From contig JAFVGN010000056.1 in NCBI GenBank assembly GCA_017474925.1, forward strand, positions 1 through 51,137: DNA of 51,137 nucleotides, written 5' to 3'. Both the position numbers and the translations under genes were made by a program. The DNA comes from Prevotella sp. GTDB taxonomy: Bacteria; Bacteroidota; Bacteroidia; Bacteroidales; Bacteroidaceae. Positions 24,351 through 33,346 of this stretch are shown here, piece by piece (position 1 is the stretch's first letter; the number at the start of each line of letters is the position of its first letter). Under the pieces are notes generated by a model. That model did not search any database, was not told the DNA's origin, and saw only the letters and a program-made list of their open reading frames with translations.

Positions 24351-26645
24351 ATGACGAAGAAGAGTTTAATGGTAAAGACGATGTTCATGAACATCCTTAC
24401 CGCAGGTGTTTTTGCTTTCACATTCGGAATCACACTGACCGCTTGCTCTGACGATTATAGCGACGAGGCAAAGGCCTCAGACAACGATGCCGTACCCGCT
24501 GGTGCCGACACACGCATCCTGGAGGCCTACGGTTTGATGTACACCGACTTCGAGACGGAGAACGACGTACAGATCCTCAACGCTGACACCACAGAGATTG
24601 CCGTCAGCAAGAAGCTGGCCGACAAGCTCGGCATCACATCGTTCGTAGGACATCCGCTCGGCATCTGGCAGGCTATCGACCAGCTGCCCTACGCACGCAA
24701 GGCTACCGAGGAGCGCCTGCAGGGCGACCTCTACATCCTGAAAGTACAGACCGCTACCGTTGCAGAGCTCATCGGTGACAAGAACGCACAGCTCAGCACT
24801 GCCGTATACGTCAATGACGACGCACCCGCAATGACTCGCAGCATGTCCAAGGGCTTCTCCAGCTATGGAGCCAAGTACGTAGACGAGACAGGTACCGTAC
24901 ACCCCGCTGTCATCCACCTGACTGATCCCTACGGCTACGACAAGCCCTACCACAACGAGAACGACATACCCGAGATGACTCGTGGAGCATCCAAGAACGG
25001 ACGCTACCAGTACTATACCGCTGAGGAGCTGGCCAAGGGTACCACTCGCGCACTGGGTGCATCGATGCACGTCAACGTACTGTCCATCCACGACAAGCTC
25101 AGCTTCAAGCACAAGTTCGAGATGCAGGGCGCTCCCACGGACACTATCACCGTAAGCGGCCAGGTGCCCATCGACTACGACCTGAACTACTTCATGACCC
25201 TCGAGGGAGGCGTAAAGTGGAGCGGATGGCTGCCTGAGCTCTACGTCAAGAAGTTCGAGACCGGTCTGGACGGCGACTTCGCATTCAGCCCAGAGGCTTA
25301 CCTCTCATTCACCGCCAGCGTGGACCTGAAGGACAAGTACCAGCGCCTGACCCTGGCCACCTTCGGATCGTACACCTTCACCTTCGTAGTAGGAATGGTA
25401 CCCGTCTGCATCGTGGTCAATCCCGCACTCTACATGAAGTTCAACGCCAGCGCTGAGGGCAGCGTCCGCGTAGGATTCAAGTACGACTACGCCAACAGCT
25501 TCAAGGCCGGCATCCGCTACAAGGACGGCTGGAGCGTCATCAAGGACTTCGAAGAGCGGAAGAACGACTTCAAGTTGATCAAGCCCGAGGGCAACTTCAC
25601 CGTCAAGGCCGGCATGGGATTCTACCTGGGAGTGAACGTGATGGTCTACGGAGTAGCAGGACCAGAGGTAGGCGTAGGACCCCAGCTGTCGAGCAAGGTG
25701 AGTGGCACATACCGCCCCTTCGAGGAGAATCCTGACAAGCGCTCTGAGCTCACCGCCAATGTAGAACTGAATGTACATGCCTATGCAGGAGCCAAGATCT
25801 CCCTCTTCGGATACAAGCTGGCACAGTGGAGCACAGAGTCAGTACTGGCAGGCCCCTGGACCATCTTCAAGTACCCCAGCGACGGTACGGAGCACAAGGA
25901 CCCCAACAAGCAGAAGCAGGAGAATCAGAACGCTTTCTGGGCCAAGGCCATGGCAGCATTCAGCAACGGTTCAGCAGCCATCAACCAGGAGTACGAGACG
26001 CTCATCAACCAGCTCATGCAGATGAACGACATGACTCGCGACGAGGCCATCAGCGACATTGCCAACACGGTGCTGAAGGGATATGACATCACGAAGATCG
26101 ACCTCACCAACGTCAGCATCCTGAACGACCTGCAGGAGAAGTACAACGACTACAAGGACTACACCAACGTCAAGTACGGTGAGTTCTGCAGAATCAAGAA
26201 CCTATTGGAGATAGGTGAGATGGTCAAGGCCAACTGCGCATTCCAATTCTATGCCGACCAGATCAATGGATGGGGCGAGAGCATCGACTTCGTGGAGATT
26301 GGCGACGAGTTCAAGAAGACCTACAACCGCGATCCTGAGCAGACCAACGGCGACGTGAAGACCATGCTGGAGCTGGCCATCACCGCAGGAAAGATCTGCT
26401 ACCAGAAGAACAGCAGAGAGTGGAACGCCGCATACACCTACCTGATGAACCACGTCTACTCCAACAACAGCTTCTACGCGAAGAATTGCAAGCAGCGCGC
26501 AGCTTACGACACGATGATGATCTGGAGCAGGATATACCACAAGAACGTGGCTGGCAGGGAGAACTGGGACAACATGGCCTGCGACTTCAACGCATACATC
26601 AACAGAATCTACCAGATTGAGCGCTCTGGCATCGAAATCAGGTAA
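24351..26645 (+). CDS. Large lipoprotein of unknown function, strongly biased codons
   Basis: A 764-residue protein with a lipoprotein signal: lipobox LTAC with Cys32, followed by SDDYSDE, an acidic stretch like the Bacteroidetes lipoprotein export signal, so surface exposure is likely. The middle (about residues 230-480) is rich in alternating polar/hydrophobic strands and glycine; the last 250 residues are helical and rich in Asn, Tyr and Lys. I recognise no catalytic family. Lys, Asn, Asp and Tyr are almost always AAG, AAC, GAC and TAC, far more uniform than the neighbours, which points to very high expression. It is a single-gene unit closed by its own terminator. Confidence 0.75.
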   Translation: MTKKSLMVKTMFMNILTAGVFAFTFGITLTACSDDYSDEAKASDNDAVPAGADTRILEAYGLMYTDFETENDVQILNADTTEIAVSKKLADKLGITSFVGHPLGIWQAIDQLPYARKATEERLQGDLYILKVQTATVAELIGDKNAQLSTAVYVNDDAPAMTRSMSKGFSSYGAKYVDETGTVHPAVIHLTDPYGYDKPYHNENDIPEMTRGASKNGRYQYYTAEELAKGTTRALGASMHVNVLSIHDKLSFKHKFEMQGAPTDTITVSGQVPIDYDLNYFMTLEGGVKWSGWLPELYVKKFETGLDGDFAFSPEAYLSFTASVDLKDKYQRLTLATFGSYTFTFVVGMVPVCIVVNPALYMKFNASAEGSVRVGFKYDYANSFKAGIRYKDGWSVIKDFEERKNDFKLIKPEGNFTVKAGMGFYLGVNVMVYGVAGPEVGVGPQLSSKVSGTYRPFEENPDKRSELTANVELNVHAYAGAKISLFGYKLAQWSTESVLAGPWTIFKYPSDGTEHKDPNKQKQENQNAFWAKAMAAFSNGSAAINQEYETLINQLMQMNDMTRDEAISDIANTVLKGYDITKIDLTNVSILNDLQEKYNDYKDYTNVKYGEFCRIKNLLEIGEMVKANCAFQFYADQINGWGESIDFVEIGDEFKKTYNRDPEQTNGDVKTMLELAITAGKICYQKNSREWNAAYTYLMNHVYSNNSFYAKNCKQRAAYDTMMIWSRIYHKNVAGRENWDNMACDFNAYINRIYQIERSGIEIR

Positions 26646-26670
26646 ACAGCCTCTGAACATAAAAAAAAAC

Positions 26671-26700
26671 AAAGCTCCCTCCATGGGAGCTTTATTTTTG
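26671..26700 (+). terminator. Terminator of the lipoprotein gene
   Basis: A 9-bp perfect stem (AAAGCTCCC / GGGAGCTTT), 5-nt loop, then TATTTTT. An A-run precedes it, so it may also stop leftward transcripts. Confidence 0.85.
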
Positions 26701-26819
26701 CGGAGAGAACAACAAAGCCCCGAGTTTTTCCTCGGAGCTTTGAACCTGTTCTTTTTACCTGCGGAGAACAGCAAAGCCCCGAGTTTTTCCTCGGAGCTTT
26801 GAACCTGTTCTTTTTACCT
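26700..26819. repeat. Two tandem units: tRNA 3'-end fragment plus terminator hairpin
   Basis: Units at 26700-26760 (61 bp) and 26761-26819 (59 bp) are nearly identical. Each begins with GCGGAGA(GA)ACA, the sequence of the tRNA-Ser 3' acceptor end, followed by an imperfect hairpin (AAAGCCCCGAG / CTCGGAGCTTT) and AACCTGTTCTTTTTACCT. The third occurrence of the first segment is the tRNA itself. On the minus strand this reads as tRNA end, terminator, tRNA end, terminator. Confidence 0.85.
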
Positions 26820-26820
26820 G

Positions 26821-26908
26821 CGGAGAGAACAGGATTCGAACCTGCGAGCCAGTTTTGCCGGCTACACGCTTTCCAGGCGTGCCTCTTCAACCACTCGAGC
26901 ACCTCTCC
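26821..26908 (-). tRNA. tRNA-Ser (anticodon GGA)
   Basis: An 88-nt type II tRNA with long variable arm. Acceptor strands GGAGAGG and TCTCTCC pair over 7 bp (last pair G-U), discriminator G as expected for serine. The anticodon loop is CTGGAAA, anticodon GGA (26872-26874), reading UCC/UCU. The T-arm contains GGTTCGAATCC. No CCA is encoded. Its promoter is 17 bp upstream. Confidence 0.95.
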
Positions 26909-26924
26909 TTGTTGAAAACGGGTG

Positions 26925-26932
26925 CAAAGGTA
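26925..26932 (-). promoter_or_regulatory. -7 element of tRNA-Ser
   Basis: TACCTTTG reading leftwards followed by CACCC, 17 bp before the first base of the mature tRNA. Confidence 0.7.
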
Positions 26933-26991
26933 ACTATTTTATTTGAGCTTTCAGCTTGAAACAAAGACTTTGTGATTCGTTTTACACATAT

Positions 26992-27774
26992 TTAACAATC
27001 AAACACCCTTGAAACATTTTGGTTGGTCTGACGGCAGACCTCCTCTGGATTGACACCATAGGCTTCAGCCAGACGATTGACGACGTGGGTGATAAAAGCA
27101 GGTTCGTTGCGCTGGCCACGTTGGGGAACGGGAGCCATGTAAGGGGCATCGGTCTCGAGGACGATGCGATCCAGGGGGACGGCCTCAGCCAAGGTCTCAG
27201 GCAAATGGCTTTTCTTGAAGGTGAGCACGCCCCCTATGCCCAGCACAAACTGTGGGAAGTCAAGGAGCTGGCGTGCCTCCTGGACGTTGCCTGTGAAACA
27301 ATGGAACACGCCTCCTGGCAGCTTGTCGGCATACTGACGAAGAATGGCAACCAACTCGTTCTGGGCCTTGCGACAATGTATCATCAAGGGCAGGCGCGTT
27401 TCCACCGACCAGCGCACCTGCTGTTCGAAAGCCTGTAGCTGTTCGTGCTCGAACTCACGACTCCAATAGTAGTCGAGGCCCACCTCGCCTATGGCCAACA
27501 GGCCGGAAGTGGGGAGCTGGTGGCTGATGACTTGCCAGATGGACTCCAGCTGCTGACTCCAATCGGCATGCACCTCCTCTGGGTGTAGTCCCAGCATGGG
27601 GTAGCAGTAGTCAGGATAATGCTGACAAGTGTCGAGTACGGTCTTGCAGGATGACAGGTCGATGGCTGGAAGGAAAATCCTGTCGCAACCAGCAGCACGT
27701 GCCCGCTGTACGACATCATCGCGGTCAGCATCGAACTCTTGACCGTCCAGATGACAATGGGTATCAATAAACAT
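26992..27774 (-). CDS. TatD family metal-dependent hydrolase
   Basis: A 260-residue TIM-barrel hydrolase. Metal ligands: His6 and His8 in DTHCHLD, Glu in GEVGLDYYW, His in PLMIHCRKA, His in FHCFTGN, and Asp in ETDAPYMAP. TatD-type proteins are DNases or D-aminoacyl-tRNA/nuclease-like hydrolases; the exact substrate cannot be told. It is downstream of the polyprenyl synthase gene on the same strand with a 40-bp gap, and the tRNA-Ser follows. Confidence 0.93.
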   Translation of the reverse strand: MFIDTHCHLDGQEFDADRDDVVQRARAAGCDRIFLPAIDLSSCKTVLDTCQHYPDYCYPMLGLHPEEVHADWSQQLESIWQVISHQLPTSGLLAIGEVGLDYYWSREFEHEQLQAFEQQVRWSVETRLPLMIHCRKAQNELVAILRQYADKLPGGVFHCFTGNVQEARQLLDFPQFVLGIGGVLTFKKSHLPETLAEAVPLDRIVLETDAPYMAPVPQRGQRNEPAFITHVVNRLAEAYGVNPEEVCRQTNQNVSRVFDC

Positions 27775-27814
27775 GGGAAACGGAGGAATTAACTACTTCT
27801 GAATGTCAAGCGTC

Positions 27815-28789
27815 TTATTTGTCACGATGAAGCATCTCGTCCATATACTGGCGCAGGGGCTGCTTGCGATTCTCAAGGACATTCACCCTGTCGAGCGTCT
27901 GGCGAGCAAGATCAAAGTAATAGCTGATCTTGTCCTCACACAGCTGGCGGATTCCAATCTCGTCGTAGAGACGCGTGACAGCCTGTACCTTCTCCTGACG
28001 GTCGAAAGTAGTGGCAGTAATCCATTTTTTCAATTCTGCACGCTGTGAGTCATTGGCTCGGTTGCAAGCATTGATGAGCATATAGGTCTTCTTGTTGGAC
28101 GTGATGTCGCCACCGATGGCCTTGCCAAAGACCTTGGGGTCGCCATAGACGTCAAGCAGGTCATCCTGCAACTGGAAGGCCAGTCCCAGCTGTTCACCCA
28201 CCTGATACATTAGCTCTGCATCCTGCTGGGGCGCATCAGCCAGAAGAGCCCCCATCTTCAGGGCACAAGCCAAGAGCACGGAGGTCTTCAGACGAATCAT
28301 CTCGATATACTCGTCTTCCGTGACGTCTGTTCGTTGTTCGAAAGCCATGTCATACTCCTGTCCCTCACCGATCTCAAGCGCTGTCACGGTGAAGAGGTCG
28401 AGCACTTCACGAAGCTTGTCGGCAGGAACCTGTGCCACACGCTGATAGGCCAGCACCAGCATGGAGTCGCCTGAGAGTATGGCCTTGTTGGCATCCCAGC
28501 GACGATGCACCGTCTCATGTCCGCGACGCATGTCGGCATTGTCCATCAGGTCGTCGTGCAACAAGGTGTAGTTATGATAGGTCTCGAGTCCGACGGCAGG
28601 CATGAGGATGTCCTCGGGTTGCTCTTTCCACAGGTTGTAGCCCAGAAGCATCAGGACGGGACGAATACGTTTGCCACCAAGAGAGAGCACATACTGGACA
28701 GGCTCGTAAAGCGATGACGGCTGACGATTATAGGACAGACTGGCAAGGAAGTCGTTGACTTGCTGTAAGATTTCGTTTGAGGATTTCAT
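27815..28789 (-). CDS. Polyprenyl (trans-isoprenyl) diphosphate synthase
   Basis: A 324-residue isoprenoid chain-elongating enzyme. The two aspartate-rich motifs are DDLMD (79-83, in LLHDDLMDNADMRRG) and DDLLD (in LQDDLLDVYGD). GGKRIRP near residue 38 is the diphosphate-binding block. Tyr74 five residues before the first motif suggests a short-chain product (C15-C20) rather than a quinone tail, but this is tentative. It lies between tonB and tatD on the same strand; ispH, elsewhere in the window, supplies the C5 precursors. Confidence 0.92.
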   Translation of the reverse strand: MKSSNEILQQVNDFLASLSYNRQPSSLYEPVQYVLSLGGKRIRPVLMLLGYNLWKEQPEDILMPAVGLETYHNYTLLHDDLMDNADMRRGHETVHRRWDANKAILSGDSMLVLAYQRVAQVPADKLREVLDLFTVTALEIGEGQEYDMAFEQRTDVTEDEYIEMIRLKTSVLLACALKMGALLADAPQQDAELMYQVGEQLGLAFQLQDDLLDVYGDPKVFGKAIGGDITSNKKTYMLINACNRANDSQRAELKKWITATTFDRQEKVQAVTRLYDEIGIRQLCEDKISYYFDLARQTLDRVNVLENRKQPLRQYMDEMLHRDK

Positions 28790-28796
28790 ATGATTC

Positions 28797-29513
28797 TTAT
28801 AATTTAAATACGATGGGGATACATACCTTGGTGCGACAGGGAAGATCGTTCTGGATGCCAGGCTTCCAGTTGGGCATCATGCGAAGCACACGCATCGCCT
28901 CGCGATCGCACTCGACAGAGAGCGACTGGGTGATGCTGATGCCTGTAATGCTGCCGTCCTTCTCAACATAGAACACGGCCACGACCTTGCCCTGTAGCTT
29001 ATTCTTACGGGCAGGATAGGGATAGCGCAGGTGCTTGGTCAGCCACTTCATGAACTCGACGGCACCACCAGGAAACTGAGGCAGGTCTTCGACAATATGG
29101 AAATTGAGGGGATTGTCAGGGTCGACACCCATCGGAGCCAGCGCCTTGTCGTTGTCGAGCTGTTCCTCCAGTTCCTTGAGCAGCGTCTCGTCGTCGTTGC
29201 CTTCTTTCTCGCCCTCAAGCTCCTCGTCGGGCTGCTGCAGTTCAGCATCGTCGTCGACAATACGCAGCTGCTCGGCTTTCTCGACCTGAGGCTTCTCCTC
29301 AAACTGGGCAATCATCTCAACATTCGACATAGGGACCAGTTCACTTTCGTGGACCAGTTCGTCCAGGTCAAGGGCATCGAAAGAGGCATCTTCCGCCACA
29401 GAATTCCACTCCAGCGAGACATAAAGAAAAGCCAGCACCAGCGTCAGTCCCAGGAGGAACCCTGTGGTGCGATGCTGATCCATATCAGCTCTTGGAGTCT
29501 TCTTTTGTTCCAT
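28797..29513 (-). CDS. TonB family energy transducer
   Basis: A 238-residue TonB-like protein. A short cytoplasmic N-terminus, one membrane anchor (TGFLLGLTLVLAFLYVSL, about 17-34), an acidic periplasmic linker (EKPQVEKAEQL through EEQLDNDK) and a C-terminal TonB domain (PQFPGGAVEFMKWLTKHLRYPYPA, with GKVVAVFYVEKDGSI and REAMRVLRMMPNWKPG). It transmits inner-membrane energy to outer-membrane TonB-dependent receptors. The first ATG at 29513 is chosen; a TTG four codons upstream overlaps the promoter -7 box. ExbB/ExbD are not in the window. Only 7 bp separate its stop from the polyprenyl synthase ATG. Confidence 0.88.
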   Translation of the reverse strand: MEQKKTPRADMDQHRTTGFLLGLTLVLAFLYVSLEWNSVAEDASFDALDLDELVHESELVPMSNVEMIAQFEEKPQVEKAEQLRIVDDDAELQQPDEELEGEKEGNDDETLLKELEEQLDNDKALAPMGVDPDNPLNFHIVEDLPQFPGGAVEFMKWLTKHLRYPYPARKNKLQGKVVAVFYVEKDGSITGISITQSLSVECDREAMRVLRMMPNWKPGIQNDLPCRTKVCIPIVFKL

Positions 29514-29522
29514 ATTGACGTG

Positions 29523-29530
29523 CAAAGGTA
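29523..29530 (-). promoter_or_regulatory. -7 element of tonB, almost no leader
   Basis: TACCTTTG ends only 9 bp before the ATG, so the transcript start should fall within a few bases of the start codon. Confidence 0.65.
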
Positions 29531-29606
29531 TAAATTTATTGAGAATTAAGAGTTAAGAATTAAGAATTATTTAAAGGCTTTAGGATTCTATATGCAATAT
29601 TTTACG

Positions 29607-29614
29607 TACCTTTG
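29607..29614 (+). promoter_or_regulatory. -7 element of porQ
   Basis: TACCTTTG followed by CC, 23 bp before the ATG at 29638. Confidence 0.65.
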
Positions 29615-29637
29615 CCGTTGATTGTAGTAAAAAGCAG

Positions 29638-30618
29638 ATGAGACTTGTTGGAACATACAGGCTAAGAAGGCTGGTCAGAGGAGCGATTTCCTTTGTCCTT
29701 CTTGTCTTTTTACCATCGTCGGCCTGGGCACAAGAGAGCCAGGAGGTGTACAGTTTCCTGCGGTTGCCTGTCAGTGCCCACGCTGCGGCACTGGGCGGTG
29801 ACAACATCACGCTGAACGACGACGATCCCACGCTGGGATTTCACAACCCTGCACTCATCAACGGTGTGACAGACAAGAGTATAAACCTGAATTTCATGAC
29901 CTACATGGAAGGAGCCAAGACTGCATCGGCATCGTTTGTCAAAGCCTACAAGGAACGGGCAACATGGGCTGTGTCGGCACAGTACATGGACTATGGTTCG
30001 ATGAAAGAGACCGATGCCAGCGACATCCAGACTGGCGAATTTTCCGCTCGCGACATTGCGCTGGCCGGCAGTTTTGCCTATATGCTCTCCAACCGCATCA
30101 GCGGTGGCATCACAGCCCGCTTCATATCTTCCCACATTGCCAGCTATTCATCGGCAGCAGTAGCCATAGACCTGGGCGTCAACTACCTGGACGAAGAACG
30201 TGGCTGGTCGCTTTCTGCCGTTGCCAAGAACCTGGGCGGACAGATTAAGGCCTACGACGATGATTTTGAGCGCATACCCATCGACCTGCAGATAGGCGTT
30301 GCCAAAAGGCTCATAGGCTCCCCCCTGCGTTTGTCGGCAACACTGTCGAGACTGAACAACTGGGACCAGGGGTTCATCAAACACCTGGCCATTGGTGCAG
30401 ACCTGCTCCTGGGCGACAACATCTACGTGGCCGCAGGCTATAATTTCCGTCGTTCGAGCGAAATGAAAATCAGCTCTGGCGATGGAGACAGCAATCATGG
30501 TGCAGGAATCAGCGTAGGTGCCGGACTGCAACTCGAACGCTTCAAGCTACAGGCGGCCTATGCCAAATATCACGTGTCAGCTTACTCCATATTAATAAAT
30601 GTCAGTTACTCCCTATGA
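29638..30618 (+). CDS. porQ: Type IX secretion system protein PorQ
   Basis: A 326-residue outer-membrane beta-barrel with signal peptide (hydrophobic [15 protein letters not shown], cleavage after AWA). The PorQ/PorV-type start is visible: [37 protein letters not shown], seen here in pieces at about residues 39-75. PorQ is thought to anchor the T9SS attachment machinery (with PorZ) that transfers cargo onto A-LPS. It overlaps cmk by 4 bp. Presence implies the organism has a type IX secretion system, whose other genes are outside this window. Confidence 0.85.
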   Translation: MRLVGTYRLRRLVRGAISFVLLVFLPSSAWAQESQEVYSFLRLPVSAHAAALGGDNITLNDDDPTLGFHNPALINGVTDKSINLNFMTYMEGAKTASASFVKAYKERATWAVSAQYMDYGSMKETDASDIQTGEFSARDIALAGSFAYMLSNRISGGITARFISSHIASYSSAAVAIDLGVNYLDEERGWSLSAVAKNLGGQIKAYDDDFERIPIDLQIGVAKRLIGSPLRLSATLSRLNNWDQGFIKHLAIGADLLLGDNIYVAAGYNFRRSSEMKISSGDGDSNHGAGISVGAGLQLERFKLQAAYAKYHVSAYSILINVSYSL

Positions 30619-31307
30619 AAAAAATTACAATAGCTATTGACGGTCATTCGTCATGCGGAAAAAGCACGATGGCCAAGGACTTGGCCCGTGAAGTCGGATA
30701 TGTATATGTTGACACGGGTGCCATGTATCGCAGCGTGACCCTCTATGCCTTACGCAACGGGCTGTTCACGGCCGACGGCATCGACGAAGCCGGATTGCGC
30801 AAGCAGATGGCAGACATCCACATATCGTTCAAGTTCAATGCAGAGACTGGTCGTCCTGACACTTATCTGAATGGCGAGCTGGTAGAGCAGGAAATCCGTA
30901 CGATGGAGGTCAGCAACCATGTCAGTCCCATAGCCGCACTCGGTTTTGTGCGCGAGGCCATGGTGGCCCAACAACAGGAAATGGGGCTTGGCGGTGGTGT
31001 CGTGATGGACGGAAGGGACATCGGCACCGTGGTATTCCCCAACGCAGAGCTGAAGATATTTGTCACAGCCTCTGCTGAGGTCCGGGCACAGCGTCGCTTT
31101 GACGAGCTGAAGGGCAAAGGCATGGATGCCGACTACGACGAGATACTGAAGAATGTTCAGGAGCGCGACTTCATAGACTCGCATCGCGAGGTTTCTCCCC
31201 TGCGCAAAGCCGACGATGCCATCGAGCTGGACAACTCCAACATGACCATTGCCGAACAAAAGCAATGGCTCATAGACCGCTTTAACGAAACACTGGGCAA
31301 GTCTTAA
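30615..31307 (+). CDS. cmk: (d)CMP kinase
   Basis: A 230-residue nucleoside monophosphate kinase that makes CDP/dCDP. The P-loop is GHSSCGKST (about 9-17); [15 protein letters not shown] and [14 protein letters not shown] are typical Cmk blocks for CMP binding. The ATG overlaps the porQ stop (ATGA), so translation is coupled. It converges on ispH with a 4-bp overlap. Confidence 0.96.
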   Translation: MKKITIAIDGHSSCGKSTMAKDLAREVGYVYVDTGAMYRSVTLYALRNGLFTADGIDEAGLRKQMADIHISFKFNAETGRPDTYLNGELVEQEIRTMEVSNHVSPIAALGFVREAMVAQQQEMGLGGGVVMDGRDIGTVVFPNAELKIFVTASAEVRAQRRFDELKGKGMDADYDEILKNVQERDFIDSHREVSPLRKADDAIELDNSNMTIAEQKQWLIDRFNETLGKS

Positions 31308-32218
31308 GTCGACAGGCTCAACTGGATGGCATCGCGACACTGCTCCATCAGCCATTTGGGTGTTGAGGTAGCTCCGCAGATGCCAATGGTTTGTATTCCC
31401 TCAAGCCAAGAAGAGTCTATCTCTTCAGGACCTTCTATGAGATGGGTGTTCGCATTGACGCGCAGACATTCATTGAACAGCACCTTACCATTTGAGCTCT
31501 TGCGGCCACAGACAAAGAGGATGAGGTCGTGACGGGTGGCAAACTGCGAGATGTTGGGCATGCGGTTGGCCACAGAACGGCAGATGGTGTCAAAACTCCT
31601 AAAGGTGGCATGGGGCGTTATGTGCGTCTGGATGTAGTCAATGATACGATGAAACTCGTCGAGCGACTTGGTGGTTTGGGAATAAAGATAGATGTCGCGA
31701 GTGAAATCGAGCTTTTTCACATCATCGAAACTCTCAATGACGATAGCCGTTGACTGCGTTTGTCCCACCAGACCAAGAACTTCTGCATGACCTTTCTTGC
31801 CGAATATAACAATCTGGGCCTCCCCCGCCCCACAAGAGGGGGGCATAGAGGCAGGCAGATGCTCCAAGGTGGAAGGAATTTGCGAGAGATATTGTTTCTT
31901 GATACGCTTCTGTAGCTGTAGCACCACAGGACAAGTAGCATCTATAATCTCGATATTGTTTTGACGAGCCAGTTCATAAGTCTCAGGAGGTTCCCCATGG
32001 GCTCGCAGCAAGACCTTTACGTCATGCAGCTGGCGCATCTGGTCGTGGTCGATGGTCACCAAACCCATCTGGCGCAGGCGCTCACATTCCATGCCGTTGT
32101 GGACAATGTCGCCCAGACAATAGAGTGTAGCCCCACTTGCCAGTTCCTCCTCAGCTTTCTGAATAGCAGTAGTCACTCCGAAGCAGAAGCCACTGCCCTT
32201 GTCAATCTCGATTTCCAT
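31304..32218 (-). CDS. ispH: 4-hydroxy-3-methylbut-2-enyl diphosphate reductase
   Basis: A 304-residue Fe-S enzyme, the last step of the MEP pathway giving IPP and DMAPP. Cluster ligands are Cys12 (GFCFGV region), Cys96 (DATCPVV) and Cys213 ([10 protein letters not shown]). Other blocks are present ([29 protein letters not shown]). Residues about 111-133 ([23 protein letters not shown] in two pieces) have no counterpart in the family, where KRIKKxY is followed almost directly by [14 protein letters not shown]. The extra DNA is G/C-block, palindromic and resembles the intergenic repeats of this window. The frame is kept, so the protein is probably functional. Confidence 0.92.
   Translation of the reverse strand: MEIEIDKGSGFCFGVTTAIQKAEEELASGATLYCLGDIVHNGMECERLRQMGLVTIDHDQMRQLHDVKVLLRAHGEPPETYELARQNNIEIIDATCPVVLQLQKRIKKQYLSQIPSTLEHLPASMPPSCGAGEAQIVIFGKKGHAEVLGLVGQTQSTAIVIESFDDVKKLDFTRDIYLYSQTTKSLDEFHRIIDYIQTHITPHATFRSFDTICRSVANRMPNISQFATRHDLILFVCGRKSSNGKVLFNECLRVNANTHLIEGPEEIDSSWLEGIQTIGICGATSTPKWLMEQCRDAIQLSLST
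31820..31888. repeat. REP-like palindromic insertion inside ispH
   Basis: 69 bp encoding the extra 23 residues of IspH. On the minus strand it reads with C-blocks then G-blocks (GCCTCTATGCCCCCC ... GGGGCGGGGGAGGC), a foldable palindrome of the same style as the CCTCTCCCCC/GGGGGCAGAGG repeats at 41.5-49.4 kb. The length is a multiple of three. Confidence 0.6.
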
Positions 32219-32233
32219 GAGCTGTGAACAGTA

Positions 32234-33334
32234 TTATTTCCTCAGGTTGGCAAAATAGGTCTCAAGAAGACGATGGGCAGCCATGAAAGAGGTCTGTCTG
32301 CCTTCCAAGACAGAACGTTCAGCCTCAAGCAACTGCTGCTCAATGACAGGATTGTTATAGAAGTTGAGACGCAAGTGCTCATTAATACTCTCGTACATCC
32401 AGTATTTGGCCTGTTCATTACGACGATAATGGAAATAGCCATTGGCCTTGACAAAATCAATATACTGGTAAATCATGTCCCAAACCTCCTTAATACCTAT
32501 ACCATAGAAACCGCTATAGCACAACACCTTAGGGAGCCATCCGCTTTCAGGCATGGGGAAAAAGTGCAACGCGTTGCGGAAGTTGGTGGCAGCCATCTTC
32601 GACTTCTCGACATTGTCACCATCACACTTGTTGATGACGATACCGTCGCAGATTTCCATAATGCCGCGCTTAATACCCTGTAGGTCGTCACCCGTTCCTG
32701 CCAACTGGATGAGCAGAAAGAAGTCAACCATTGAGTGGCACGCTGTCTCGCTTTGTCCTACACCCACGGTCTCGACAAATATTTTATCGAATCCTGCTGC
32801 CTCGCAGAGGATGATGGTCTCACGCGTCTTACGTGCCACACCACCCAAGGAACCTGCCGTAGGACTAGGGCGGATAAAGGAATCGGGATGGACTGACAAC
32901 TTCTCCATGCGTGTCTTGTCGCCAAGAATGGAACCCTTGGAACGCTCGGACGAAGGGTCAATGGCCAACACGGCCAGCTTGCCGCCCTTTTCCTTAAGCA
33001 CATGGATACCAAACTCGTCGATGCTGGTCGACTTGCCTGCCCCAGGAACTCCGCTGATGCCCACACGAATGCTGTTACCACTATAAGGCAAGCACTTGTT
33101 GATGACTTCCTGAGCCTTGGACTGGTGGTCGGGATTGACACTCTCGACCAAGGTGACTGCCTGCGACAGGACGGTGACATCCCCCTTGACGATGCCCTCA
33201 ACCAGCTCTGCCGCTGAGAGTTCACGACGACGGAAACGTCTGTTCTTCAGATAGGGATTGATGATGGATGGTTGCTCTACGCCACTATTGACTTGCAAAC
33301 CTGCATATTCGGAACTGTTTTCAGGATGATCCAT
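32234..33334 (-). CDS. meaB: Methylmalonyl-CoA mutase-associated GTPase MeaB
   Basis: A 366-residue G3E-type GTPase chaperone that protects and reloads B12-dependent methylmalonyl-CoA mutase. Walker A is GISGVPGAGKSTSID (about 95-109); further blocks are AIDPSSERSKGSILGDKTRM, ETVGVGQSE (switch) and NKCDGDN (base recognition). The mutase subunits are not in the window. It lies 15 bp upstream of ispH and may be cotranscribed with it. Presence points to succinate-to-propionate metabolism, common in this group. Confidence 0.93.
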   Translation of the reverse strand: MDHPENSSEYAGLQVNSGVEQPSIINPYLKNRRFRRRELSAAELVEGIVKGDVTVLSQAVTLVESVNPDHQSKAQEVINKCLPYSGNSIRVGISGVPGAGKSTSIDEFGIHVLKEKGGKLAVLAIDPSSERSKGSILGDKTRMEKLSVHPDSFIRPSPTAGSLGGVARKTRETIILCEAAGFDKIFVETVGVGQSETACHSMVDFFLLIQLAGTGDDLQGIKRGIMEICDGIVINKCDGDNVEKSKMAATNFRNALHFFPMPESGWLPKVLCYSGFYGIGIKEVWDMIYQYIDFVKANGYFHYRRNEQAKYWMYESINEHLRLNFYNNPVIEQQLLEAERSVLEGRQTSFMAAHRLLETYFANLRK

Positions 33335-33346
33335 GAAGATTGTATT

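Noticed and set aside
24477-25112. Long open antisense frames over the lipoprotein and other genes
   Set aside because: They mirror the strongly biased codon use of the sense gene and show no domain features or start signals.
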